NCBI RefSeq assembly: GCF_026020075.1
Contig: NZ_CP102772.1
Span: 1,240,001 to 1,304,000 of the forward strand
Length of the DNA stretch: 64,000 bases
DNA from: Bosea sp. NBC_00550
GTDB taxonomy: Bacteria > Pseudomonadota > Alphaproteobacteria > Rhizobiales > Beijerinckiaceae
Direction of reading: 5' to 3'
The notes under the pieces were generated by a model. That model was given only the letters and a program-made list of their open reading frames with translations. It made no database searches and was not told where the DNA came from. Shown here in pieces: positions 8,225 to 15,499 of this stretch; the first letter of the stretch is position 1, and each line of letters begins with the position of its first letter. Both the position numbers and the translations under genes were made by a program.

Positions 8225-8922
8225 GCTACAGCGAAGCAAACCCCGCGACCTGGTCGCGCTCGGCGGCATCGACGATGTGGATTGCCGTGGATGTCGGGCT
8301 GATGCAGGACCATTCCGCCTTCGTCGTCGCTGGCGTGTGGCCACAAGCTGGTTCGGCGATCGGTGTCATCGATATCAAACAGTTCCCGCTTGGGTATCCG
8401 CTCGAGGACGTTGCCGAGGAGGTCGCGGCGGCCGCGCGACTGCACCAGGCGAAGGTGATCGTCGATGCCACCAACAACAGCGCATTCGTCGGAATGCTGG
8501 CGCAGCGGCTACCCGCACCTGCGGCGAACCACCTCGTCGGCGCTGCCATAACGTCCGCGATCGGCCACGCCGCCCAGCCGGCGCCGATGGCGATTTCGCT
8601 CGGCGGGCTCAGAAGCGCCGTGCCGCGCTGGTCGCTGTCCAAAAGCGAACTCGTGCAGAACGTGAAAGCTGAACTGACGAACAAAAGCCTACGCCTGGCT
8701 AAGGTCGGCGACTGGGAGGCGCTGCAGGCCGAGCTGTTGGGAATGGAGCAGACTGTCCGCGCCAGTGGCACGTCCGCTTACGCCGCTCCGTCCGGTCAGC
8801 ACGACGACCTCGCGATGGCATTGGCGCTGGCGGTGTTCGCGTGCCGATCGGTCGGTGGTGTCGTGCGGCACCGTTTGACACCACACCGGGGCGCGCGAGT
8901 TTCGTCGGCAGCTTGGACCTGA
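8221..8922 (+). CDS. Terminase large subunit, nuclease domain (separate ORF)
   Basis: This 233-residue protein starts at a GTG that overlaps the stop of the ATPase ORF. It shows the RNase H-like nuclease acidic positions of large terminases: D24 in IAVDVGLMQDHS, D82 in KVIVDATNNS, and D195/D196 in QHDDLAMALALAV. It would cut packaged DNA when paired with the ATPase chain. The last 25 residues (after AVFACRS) are basic and less conserved. The reading frame is clean throughout. The ORF can be extended in frame to 7918, but that part is only an antiframe shadow of the ATPase gene. Confidence 0.83.
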   Translation: MSYSEANPATWSRSAASTMWIAVDVGLMQDHSAFVVAGVWPQAGSAIGVIDIKQFPLGYPLEDVAEEVAAAARLHQAKVIVDATNNSAFVGMLAQRLPAPAANHLVGAAITSAIGHAAQPAPMAISLGGLRSAVPRWSLSKSELVQNVKAELTNKSLRLAKVGDWEALQAELLGMEQTVRASGTSAYAAPSGQHDDLAMALALAVFACRSVGGVVRHRLTPHRGARVSSAAWT

Positions 8923-9355
8923 TCAGAGCTGTCCCGATGGCGCGCGCGAACGACCGCTCGTGGTTGAGGACCCTTACCTCAAGCGACGGCCAAGATTCAC
9001 TCGCTATCGGGCAGACGCTTGCTAGATTCGAGCGTCCAACGCTCCCGGGCCCGCCAACGTGTACGCCCCTCGCGCCACGAAAAAGGGTGCGCGTCCCTTC
9101 CGGGGTGCCAATATAACCCATTGAAATCGTTCGAATATCCTTCTGAGGCCAACGCCCCCGGCGATGGCGAGGCCGACACTTGGACAGGATTCGGACAGCA
9201 TTGATCGCGGGATTGAGTCGTTTGCGTCTGCTGGCGTCGGCTTCGACCGCGCCGCGGAAGTCCGATACCCTGTACGACATGCCATGACGATGAAGGCATG
9301 AAGCAACAAAGGCGATACCGATTCCAAAACGATGAACGTCGCTGTGGTTGGGTGA
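8923..9355. other. Gene-free gap between packaging and defence modules
   Basis: There is no credible gene on either strand: the frames here are short, Arg/Pro-rich and lack ribosome-binding sites. No tRNA, long repeat or clear terminator is visible. It separates the terminase genes from the restriction-modification cargo. Confidence 0.4.
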
Positions 9356-9631
9356 CTACGCCCGCCCCACGACATGCTTTTTCGGAGCCAGGACGTGCAT
9401 CCCCGCCGATGACGGCCAGTAGACCGTGAACCGCTGGTCCGGGATGCCGTCGCCGCGGCAGACCAGTTCAACGACCTTGTCCCGGGTGAGCTTAATGCCG
9501 TTTGCCTTCGCCTGATCCATCAGGAACGCGGCCAGTTCCGGAGGCGCCTCCGACATCGCGAGCTCCGCGAGCGGATAGACTTCCTCCCTGAAGGGATAGG
9601 ACCCGGCTGGCAGCGTTGGGACTGTGGTCAT
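9356..9631 (-). CDS. Hypothetical protein, 91 residues
   Basis: This is a small acidic-to-neutral protein with a balanced composition (APPELAAFLMDQAKANGIKL, then a KKHVV tail), unlike the Arg-rich shadow frames nearby. No motif is recognised. It is divergent from the putative restriction endonuclease, with 137 bp between the starts, a place where controller or regulatory proteins of restriction systems sometimes lie, but it has no obvious helix-turn-helix. The ribosome-binding site is weak. Confidence 0.45.
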   Translation of the reverse strand: MTTVPTLPAGSYPFREEVYPLAELAMSEAPPELAAFLMDQAKANGIKLTRDKVVELVCRGDGIPDQRFTVYWPSSAGMHVLAPKKHVVGRA

Positions 9632-9768
9632 CGATATTCGCCGGCGGCTCGGGAGGGCTACGATACACGACCTGCGCGAATGAGCGAAGGGGGTTCGCGC
9701 GGCGCGTCGACCGGAACCGATGGTTAACGGTGTGCTGCTACCTTCGCGCGAATCGCGGGGGATCTGAG

Positions 9769-10659
9769 ATGCCGCTTAAGGACAAGCCGACCGTCATCGA
9801 GCATCTTTTCAAGGCGCGGTACGATGAGGCGACTAAGACATTCTCCGACGAAGTCGTCGACGCTGATGCTCTCAAGGCCGCTATGGAGTACTGCAATCAG
9901 AACCTCGGCACTGGTCTAAGCACCAACAATCCTGCGAATTTTCTGAAGGACTATCTGCGTTCCCCGCGTCGGAACGCCGATTGGCCTCCTCTACTTCACA
10001 GCCATAGAGTCACTGCCCGGCAGAAATATCGGAACAAGCGGGTTTTCGCCTTTGCGCCTTATGAAACAGGCGTGAACGAGCCGTTCCCCGACGAGTTCGT
10101 GATTGCCACCGAGGAGGAGCCGCACACGATCGAAGCGGTCTCGTTGCCGTCGGATGCTCGCGCACTCGGAAGGAAAGACGAGGCTTGGCTCATCCAGGTT
10201 TGCGTGCACCAACGCATCCTACAGACGCACTTCGCGCTCTACTCGAAGCTGAAGGTCGTGGACATATTTCACCTCCAGAACAGCCTCAAGGCTACCCCGG
10301 AGATAGATGCTGTCTTCCTCATGACGCTCCAGGATGGCGGTAAGCGAGTCAAGGCGTTGGTGACCATGGAGGCAAAACGCGAAGACCCTATCCTGAAGGA
10401 TCAGGTGCGCTCGCAGGTCGCGTACATGGCCAGCCAATGCCAGAAGAAAGCGGAGCTCAACGACATCAAGTTCATCATCCCGGTCGCCGCTCGGAGCGGG
10501 AGACGGGGTACCGAGCGGGTTGTCAACGTCTTTGAGATGTCGAAGATCGCGGTCGATGTAGGTGCTGCCAGCTTCGATGCCGAGGAGGAACATCTCATCG
10601 CGCTGAAGACGGAGAGCAGCGTTTCCTATCGCTTCAAGCCAACCATCATCGGCATCTAG
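9769..10659 (+). CDS. Putative type II restriction endonuclease, PD-(D/E)xK type
   Basis: This 296-residue protein has no long similarity that I can name, but it carries a nuclease-like pattern EID(180)AVF, about 18 residues, then VTMEAKR with E201 and K203, which is the D-(x)n-ExK core of PD-(D/E)xK enzymes. It is convergent with a cytosine-C5 methyltransferase followed by Vsr, the usual company of a type II restriction enzyme; the stop codons of nuclease and methylase share one CTAG. I chose the ATG at 9769, which follows GGGGGAT; an upstream start at 9616 would add an Arg/Cys-rich leader. Recognition sequence unknown. A role in another defence process is possible. Confidence 0.65.
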   Translation: MPLKDKPTVIEHLFKARYDEATKTFSDEVVDADALKAAMEYCNQNLGTGLSTNNPANFLKDYLRSPRRNADWPPLLHSHRVTARQKYRNKRVFAFAPYETGVNEPFPDEFVIATEEEPHTIEAVSLPSDARALGRKDEAWLIQVCVHQRILQTHFALYSKLKVVDIFHLQNSLKATPEIDAVFLMTLQDGGKRVKALVTMEAKREDPILKDQVRSQVAYMASQCQKKAELNDIKFIIPVAARSGRRGTERVVNVFEMSKIAVDVGAASFDAEEEHLIALKTESSVSYRFKPTIIGI

Positions 10660-11993
10660 CCTAGCTGGGGCTCCAGGGCGGCGAGGCGAGCCGCCTCGGT
10701 CTCTGTCTGGGTCCGCTTCTTCGCGCCGCTCTTCATGTCGCGCTTGCCGCTCGGTGCTTCGACGCCGAAGTGCCGGGCAGCCGACTTCATCTCCATATAC
10801 AGCAACGCCTCGTCGCCGAGCTTCATGACGCCGGCAGGCCGGGTCGGGGTGTAGCCCAGTGCCGAGATGACCTGCGCGGCGACGGCGCGGCCGAGCGGCG
10901 GCGGGACGGCGTTCCCGATCTGCCGGGCGCCATGCCACTTGGTCGAGTGCATCCGGAACCAATCCGGGAAGCCATGCAGGCGGGCCATTTCGCGGACGGT
11001 GACGCATCGCGCCAGCTCATAGTGGATCGGGCGCGGGCTGGTGAACGCCCCGCGTGCGCCATCCGTGCCGGCGCGCAGCGTGTTCGAAAGGCCTTCAGGA
11101 TTGAGCCGATAGAATCGGGAGATCGGCTCGGTCGTGCCGGGCAAGGTCGCGGCGAAGCGGCGACGCGATATCTCCGTGTGCTCGGTCTGCCAGGACGACG
11201 TCAGGATGCTGGGGTCCCACTCGCGGACGTGCCCGAAGTGCCAGCTGTCGTTGGTCTGGCAGCGCATTTCGGTGGCATAGGCGCTGGGCTTGCGATGCTT
11301 CGCGCCGCGAACCTTGTCGGTGTTCGCGAGGAGCGTGAACTTGTCCGCGTCCGGCAGGTCTCCAAGGGCCTCGCGGGCGGTCGGTCCCATCGGCAGGCCC
11401 GTAACGTTCCGCTTCGCATCCGCTGGCGTCGTGATCGGGGTCGGATAGACCGGCAGCTTGGAACCCTTCTTCACGCCCACGAGGATCAGGCGCTGACGAT
11501 GCTGAGGGACACCGAAGTCGGCGGCGTCGACGACGCGCCATGGTAGGCGCACGTCATAGCCGGCCTTGTCGAAGGCCTCGACGAGTTCCTCAAGAAAGGC
11601 GCGATGGCGGCCAACAGTCAGGCCTTTCACGTTTTCGAAAACGAACGAGCGGGCGTCCAGTTCCGAGACGATGCGGACGAATTCGAGCACGAGCTTGTTG
11701 CGGGGGTCATCGAGCACTCGGTGCCCGATCATCGAAAAACCCTGGCAAGGAGGGCCGCCAAACACACAATCTACGGCCTTGTTGCCAATGCCCGCCGCTT
11801 GTCTGATCTCCAACGCACTTACGACGGCGACAGAGCGCGGGATGATAGCGCAGTCGGGGAAATTGAACTTGTGGACAGCGCAGTGGATCGGATCGATTTC
11901 GACGGCGGCGCGCACGTCGAAGCCCGCCTGCTCGAAGCCCAGGCTCAGGCCGCCAGCTCCGGAGAACAATTCGATTCCGATGGGGCGCGTCAT
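10656..11993 (-). CDS. DNA (cytosine-5-)-methyltransferase
   Basis: This 445-residue enzyme methylates C5 of cytosine in duplex DNA. Motif I is IELFSGAGGLSLGF (about 7-20), motif IV GPPCQGFS with catalytic C83, motif VI ENVKGL (120-125), motif VIII QHRQRLILVG (164-173), and the C-terminal GNAVPPPLG motif X. The variable region between VIII and IX, which reads the target, is about 150 residues. The last 60 residues are Lys-rich beyond the conserved fold. It follows vsr by 10 bp in the same direction and faces the putative endonuclease tail to tail, together forming a restriction-modification cassette carried by the element. Confidence 0.95.
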   Translation of the reverse strand: MTRPIGIELFSGAGGLSLGFEQAGFDVRAAVEIDPIHCAVHKFNFPDCAIIPRSVAVVSALEIRQAAGIGNKAVDCVFGGPPCQGFSMIGHRVLDDPRNKLVLEFVRIVSELDARSFVFENVKGLTVGRHRAFLEELVEAFDKAGYDVRLPWRVVDAADFGVPQHRQRLILVGVKKGSKLPVYPTPITTPADAKRNVTGLPMGPTAREALGDLPDADKFTLLANTDKVRGAKHRKPSAYATEMRCQTNDSWHFGHVREWDPSILTSSWQTEHTEISRRRFAATLPGTTEPISRFYRLNPEGLSNTLRAGTDGARGAFTSPRPIHYELARCVTVREMARLHGFPDWFRMHSTKWHGARQIGNAVPPPLGRAVAAQVISALGYTPTRPAGVMKLGDEALLYMEMKSAARHFGVEAPSGKRDMKSGAKKRTQTETEAARLAALEPQLG

Positions 11994-12003
11994 ACCTAAA
12001 CTT

Positions 12004-12450
12004 TCACGATTCTTCGTTAACCAACGGCGAACTGCCTTTACCGAGCGGTCCGAGAAACGTCATAAGCCTGCTTGCCAAATCAGCGCCAGAGTGAATCTGG
12101 CACTGCCACAGTGTCAACGCCTCCCAGCCGTTGTCTGCTAAAGCTTTTTCTGCCGAGGCATCGCGGGCGCGGTTCGCCTCGATTTTCGGCCCCCAATACT
12201 CCAGCCGGCTTTTTGGCAGCCCACCCTTTTTACAGTCATGGCCATGCCAGAAGCACCCGTGCACGAAAATGACCTTCTTCCTCCCTGGGAAAACGAGATC
12301 AGGAGATCCCGGCATATTTCTCAAATGCAACCGATAGCGGTAGCCCAGCGAATGAGCCATGCGGCGAACCGTCATCTCAGGCCCAGTGTGCTTCTGGCCG
12401 ACACTTTGCATGATGCGTCGGCGTTGCTCTGGTGATCGGGGGTCTGTCAT
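12004..12450 (-). CDS. vsr: Very short patch repair endonuclease
   Basis: This 148-residue enzyme nicks next to T:G mismatches produced when 5-methylcytosine deaminates, protecting sites modified by the companion methylase. It has the family pattern: RSPEQRRRIMQSVGQKHTGPE at the N-terminus, PDLVFPGRKKVIFVHGCFWHGHDC with the catalytic Asp and His residues and zinc-binding Cys/His, and GWEALTLWQCQI near the end. The ATG at 12450 matches the normal family start (MTDPRSPEQRR); the frame continues upstream without good sense. It is the promoter-proximal gene of a vsr-methylase pair. Confidence 0.93.
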   Translation of the reverse strand: MTDPRSPEQRRRIMQSVGQKHTGPEMTVRRMAHSLGYRYRLHLRNMPGSPDLVFPGRKKVIFVHGCFWHGHDCKKGGLPKSRLEYWGPKIEANRARDASAEKALADNGWEALTLWQCQIHSGADLASRLMTFLGPLGKGSSPLVNEES

Positions 12451-12478
12451 CGGCGGTACGTTACGTCCTGCGAGACAC

Positions 12479-13020
12479 TCAGATTTGATCCAACAGACGT
12501 TGGACCTGAACAGCCGACGATTTCCCGTCCCCAATGGCCTTGATGTCTCTAGAGCTCAATGCGACTGCGATGTCTCGCAGCGATGTGCCGCCACCGCTTT
12601 CGATCTCGGCAATTATTGGATGAAGATCGACCGCCTTGCGGGCTGCCCTCTCCCGACGCGCTTTGAGGCTGGCCGCACACGCCTTTGAAGGCACCGCAGG
12701 CAGGTTGCCCCTACTGCCGCCCAACTTGACGCAGCGAGCCTTAGCGGCCGCCAGCGCCTTCCCTGTTCGTTCAGAGATTGGTCCGGCATCCAACTCAGTA
12801 ACCGCTAGCAACTGCCGCATCATGAACGTTCCAGCCGGACCTTCGTTTTGCGGGAGGTCACAAAACCGCCAGCTTCGTCATAAAGTTAGGATTTCGGGTA
12901 AGACGGCTGACGTTCGCGACGACGAGTTCGCTCCCATTACGCGGCATCGGACTAGGGCCTTTTCGAGTTCGGGCCGGTTGTCGTCCTTGGCCCTTCCGCT
13001 ATCGACCTCGACAAACTGGC
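12479..13020 (-). pseudogene. Serine recombinase (resolvase/invertase family), decayed
   Basis: Reading leftward, three successive frames spell a resolvase-family protein: an N-terminal stretch with FVEVDSGRAKDDNRPELEKA, then LVVANVSRLTRNP, then CDLPQNEGPAGTFMMRQLL and ISERTGKALAAAKARCVKLGG, ending in SLRDIAVALSSRDIKAIGDG. At least two frameshifts (near 12920 and 12890) break it, and the catalytic N-terminal residues are missing where it meets the transposase remnant. Only the last 114 codons remain open (12479-12823). It is probably a relic of an earlier mobile element that inserted in this cargo site. Confidence 0.75.
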
Positions 13021-13652
13021 CGACGATCTGGGTCCATTGGCCGAGCTTGGTCAAGCGCCCTTCAGCTTGTCGCCGCCGTACCCACCATCGGCGAAGACAT
13101 GACGCAGCCAGGGATAGCGGTGGCGGATCGAGGCCAGGACACCGACGGCCCCGTCTCGATCCTGAATATCAGCGCCGTGGACGACGAGCCCGACCAGATG
13201 GCCAAATGTGTCGGTGCCGATGTGGCGCTTGCGACCCTTGATCCTCTTGCCGGCGTCGAAGCCGCGAACACCGCCGCTTTCGGTGGTCTTGACGCTAGGC
13301 TGTCGATGACGCCGGCCGTCGGGCTCGCCTCCCGGCCTTCGACTTCACGCGCCGCCGTGACCAGGTGGCTGATCGTCTTCAGAACCCCCCGGTCGCGCCA
13401 ATCGTAAAAGTAGCGCTGGACGGTCGTGAAGGGCGGGAAATCCCTGGGCAGCAGCGACCACGCGCAGCCGCTCGACGCCAGATACAAGAGCGCGTTCACG
13501 ACCTCGCGAAGGTCCGTCGTCCGGGGACGACCAAGGGCCCTCGGCTCGGGCAGGAAGGGCGAAATCAGCGCCCACTCCCGATCGGTCAGATCGCTTGAAT
13601 AGCGCAGCCCTCGGCGTGCATGATCACGCCGAGCGGTTTCGGTCCAGGACAT
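13021..13652 (-). pseudogene. IS5-family transposase, frameshifted and truncated
   Basis: The first 115 codons are intact and typical of IS5-group transposases (GLRYSSDLTDREWALISPFL, then GCAWSLLPRDFPP and TTVQRYFYDWRDRG). After GVIDS a one-base deletion near 13298 shifts the frame; the continuation [18 protein letters not shown] and [16 protein letters not shown] can be read in the next frame. A second shift lies near 13055, and after LTKLGQWT the sequence changes directly into the serine recombinase. The C-terminal third, with the last catalytic acidic residue, is lost, so the element is dead. Only one end of the IS could remain, upstream of 13652. Confidence 0.8.
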
Positions 13653-13741
13653 CGTGGCCTCCATCACGTCGCAACCTGACGGAATCACAACCTGCTGAAA
13701 CCGCTCAACTCTTTTCGGGTTGGGGTTGTAAGGAGGCGGCG

Positions 13742-14203
13742 TTGGAATCTAACCTTCAGCAACTCGCAGAAGCAGTTCTCGCTAAATTTCGAAATGGTGA
13801 ACTCGCCTGGGGCGAATTCACTGGCTGTCGGTTCGCGCGGCGGAAAGGCGTGATTGAAGGTAATTTTGAGAGCTGGCTCGAAGAGTTAATTGATATTAAT
13901 GGTGATGTTATAGCTGAAATTAAAGCTCTTAAGATGGGATGGAGTGACGAGAAGATTGCATTGATTGCCGCTGGAAAGATAAAGCCAAATGAGCAGGAGC
14001 TAGATGAGCGGGGGTTATTCTGCGGAGAAGATGAAGATGTAGAGGTAATCGTTTATGTTCCGCTCGAATGTGACGGAGTGATTATCGGTTGGGCTGGCAT
14101 CGCAGAGTCTGGTCCTGCATTCCATCATAAATATCGGTTGGTAGCAGTATCTGAACAAGAGGAGGAAATAGATACGTATATAAATGCTAATTATTTACTG
14201 TGA
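13742..14203 (+). CDS. Hypothetical protein, AT-rich, 153 residues
   Basis: A strong AGGAGG at 13731-13736 stands five bases before a TTG, giving a protein beginning MESNLQQLAEAV. The product is acidic and rich in Glu/Ile (ESWLEELIDINGDVIAEIKA, then a DEDVEVIVYVPLECDGVIIG segment). I recognise no family. Base composition is clearly lower in GC than everything around it, and codons such as TTA, ATA and AAT are frequent, so the gene was probably acquired recently from a different host. It lies between the dead IS and further unknown cargo; a small defence or immunity role is possible but unsupported. Confidence 0.65.
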   Translation: MESNLQQLAEAVLAKFRNGELAWGEFTGCRFARRKGVIEGNFESWLEELIDINGDVIAEIKALKMGWSDEKIALIAAGKIKPNEQELDERGLFCGEDEDVEVIVYVPLECDGVIIGWAGIAESGPAFHHKYRLVAVSEQEEEIDTYINANYLL

Positions 14204-14389
14204 ATGTGATTTTCATCTATATATTGCAATTCGTCGGCGTGGATCCGATAATTGATAGGCCGCCGAGCCGGGCGTGGCGGATATATCAGCGCTCGCGCGA
14301 TGTGCTCGATTGCGATATGGATCGCACTGACGGAAGCTTGGAGTGGCCTGCTGGGTCTCGACGCGGTACTTAAATTGGAGGATCGCCCA
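14204..14389. other. Gap between two unknown cargo genes
   Basis: This is AT-rich at its left edge, then returns to high GC. A small perfect inverted repeat TGCGAT/ATCGCA with a 4-bp loop lies at about 14311-14326. There is no gene; an upstream in-frame ATG at 14252 would extend the next gene but has no ribosome-binding site. Confidence 0.3.
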
Positions 14390-14647
14390 ATGGGACATAT
14401 CATTTGCCCTAAACCCGGCCTGTGGCATGAAATTCATAAGCGCCTTGTCGCCACGATGCGTGATGGCGATCACAGCTCACCGCCACCCATTCCCCTGATC
14501 CTTGCCGGATGGGCGCACAGCAGCGACCGCGAAAAGCGGTTACGATGGCAACAGACGATTGCGTGGGCAGAGAGCCATTCTTGCTCAGAACTCGTGCGGG
14601 ATCTAGAGCCTGATTTGATGTACGTGGCTGCGAAAATCCCCGACTAG
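14390..14647 (+). CDS. Hypothetical protein, 85 residues
   Basis: The ATG at 14390 follows GGAGGA by seven bases, a better start than the upstream ATG at 14252. The product is mixed charge, rich in Trp and His (CPKPGLWHEIHKRL, then LILAGWAHSSDREKRLRW), and has no membrane segment or signal peptide. No family is recognised. It follows the AT-rich gene in the same direction, within the cargo block, and the two may be co-expressed. Confidence 0.6.
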   Translation: MGHIICPKPGLWHEIHKRLVATMRDGDHSSPPPIPLILAGWAHSSDREKRLRWQQTIAWAESHSCSELVRDLEPDLMYVAAKIPD

Positions 14648-14661
14648 CGACTAGCGCTTTG

Positions 14662-14853
14662 CTAGCCGCCTAAGCAGTTGCAACGCCTCGGTACGTCGAG
14701 CGCCTCGGGCCGCAGCGGACCGTCGACCCACATCGCCAGCAACGCGTCAGGGGATGCGATCTCGCGAACTGGCAGCGCCTTGATCGCCCCAATGTCCATG
14801 ACGCCGTAGTGCTGGCTCGGGCTCTTGCCCTGCCCCTTCAGGGGGGGGCGCAC
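14662..14853 (-). pseudogene. Fragment of an MT-A70-type adenine methyltransferase
   Basis: A 63-codon frame spells KGQGKSPSQHYGVMDIGAI, KALPVREIASPDALLAMWVD and GPLRPEALDV, the segment that follows the DPPW catalytic motif in phage-type MT-A70 N6-adenine methylases. The catalytic motif itself and the C-terminal half are absent, and the frame ends soon after in unrelated sequence. It is therefore a remnant. It adds to the signs that this part of the element has been a turnover site for modification genes. Confidence 0.6.
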
Positions 14854-14909
14854 TCCACTTGGGCTTTACTGGCCGGACGTTGGACTGGATGCGTAGACAT
14901 AGGCGACGT

Positions 14910-15245
14910 TCAGTGCAGCCGGCGCGCGGTTTCCGCGTCCTCGCAACAGTTCAGAAATCCCGATAACCACTCGATGTCGGCGTCGTCCAGGCGATGCCAG
15001 AGCAATTTCGCCTGCGCCGGCATCAACTGATGAAGCAGTTCGAACACCTTCTTGAGCACCGTCGGCACGCGCGCGTCGTGAAATGCCGCACTCAGCGCTG
15101 CCAGCTCCGCTATGGGATCACCTTCTACGCCCTCCACTGGCCCGCTCCACCTGAGAAGCTCAGCGGCCTCCGCACCCGCCTCGAAGGCGAGCTCGTGCAG
15201 TTCGCCTTCAGACACCTCATGCTTCTTCTGCGTAATCGAAGTCAT
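14910..15245 (-). CDS. Hypothetical protein, 111 residues, beside the iterons
   Basis: I chose the ATG at 15245, preceded by GGGAGT; the frame extends upstream through the iteron array, where it would code an artificial Gly-Cys-Pro repeat. The product is acidic and helical (GELHELAFEAGAEAAELLRW, then LKKVFELLHQLMPAQAKLLW). No family is recognised. It is the gene after the helicase in the same direction, separated from it only by the iteron region, so a role in replication control or copy number is conceivable. Confidence 0.55.
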   Translation of the reverse strand: MTSITQKKHEVSEGELHELAFEAGAEAAELLRWSGPVEGVEGDPIAELAALSAAFHDARVPTVLKKVFELLHQLMPAQAKLLWHRLDDADIEWLSGFLNCCEDAETARRLH

Positions 15246-15300
15246 CACTCTTTTACTCCCGTGTTTTGGGGGCTCGTGATTTTGAGCCTCTTCTTCCACA

Positions 15301-15477
15301 CACCCCGGACACCCCGGACACCCCGGACACCCCGGACATCCAATGTTTTCCTGGCATTTCACCCCGGACAACCACCCCGGACCTCCCTAACGCCACCCCG
15401 GACAGTCCGGGGTCGATGTCCGGGGTGAAACTTGCGGCTACGCCTCGATGTCCGGGGTGTCCGGGGTGTCCGGGGTG
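15301..15477. repeat. Iteron array of twelve 9-bp units, putative origin of replication
   Basis: The unit CACCCCGGA occurs in tandem at 15301, 15310, 15319 and 15328, and singly at 15360, 15373 and 15394. Its complement TCCGGGGTG occurs at 15419 and in tandem at 15451, 15460 and 15469, with one copy at 15406 changed at the last base. The copies at 15394 and 15406 form a perfect 9+1+9 palindrome in the centre. The seven forward and five reverse copies thus make a large two-armed structure. It lies directly downstream of the helicase and primase genes, as origins do in P4-like elements and iteron plasmids. Confidence 0.75.
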
Positions 15478-15499
15478 TCGAAGAAGGGGACGTTTTTCG

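Noticed and set aside
9022..9471. 149-codon minus frame between terminase and restriction genes
   Set aside because: It overlaps the more credible 91-residue ORF, has biased composition and no start signal.
15280..15480. Short tandem repeats suggesting a CRISPR array or a Gly-Cys-Pro repeat protein
   Set aside because: The units are only 9 bp, lie back to back without unique spacers and occur in both orientations. The Gly-Cys-Pro frame exists only because the unit is nine bases long. An iteron array explains it better.
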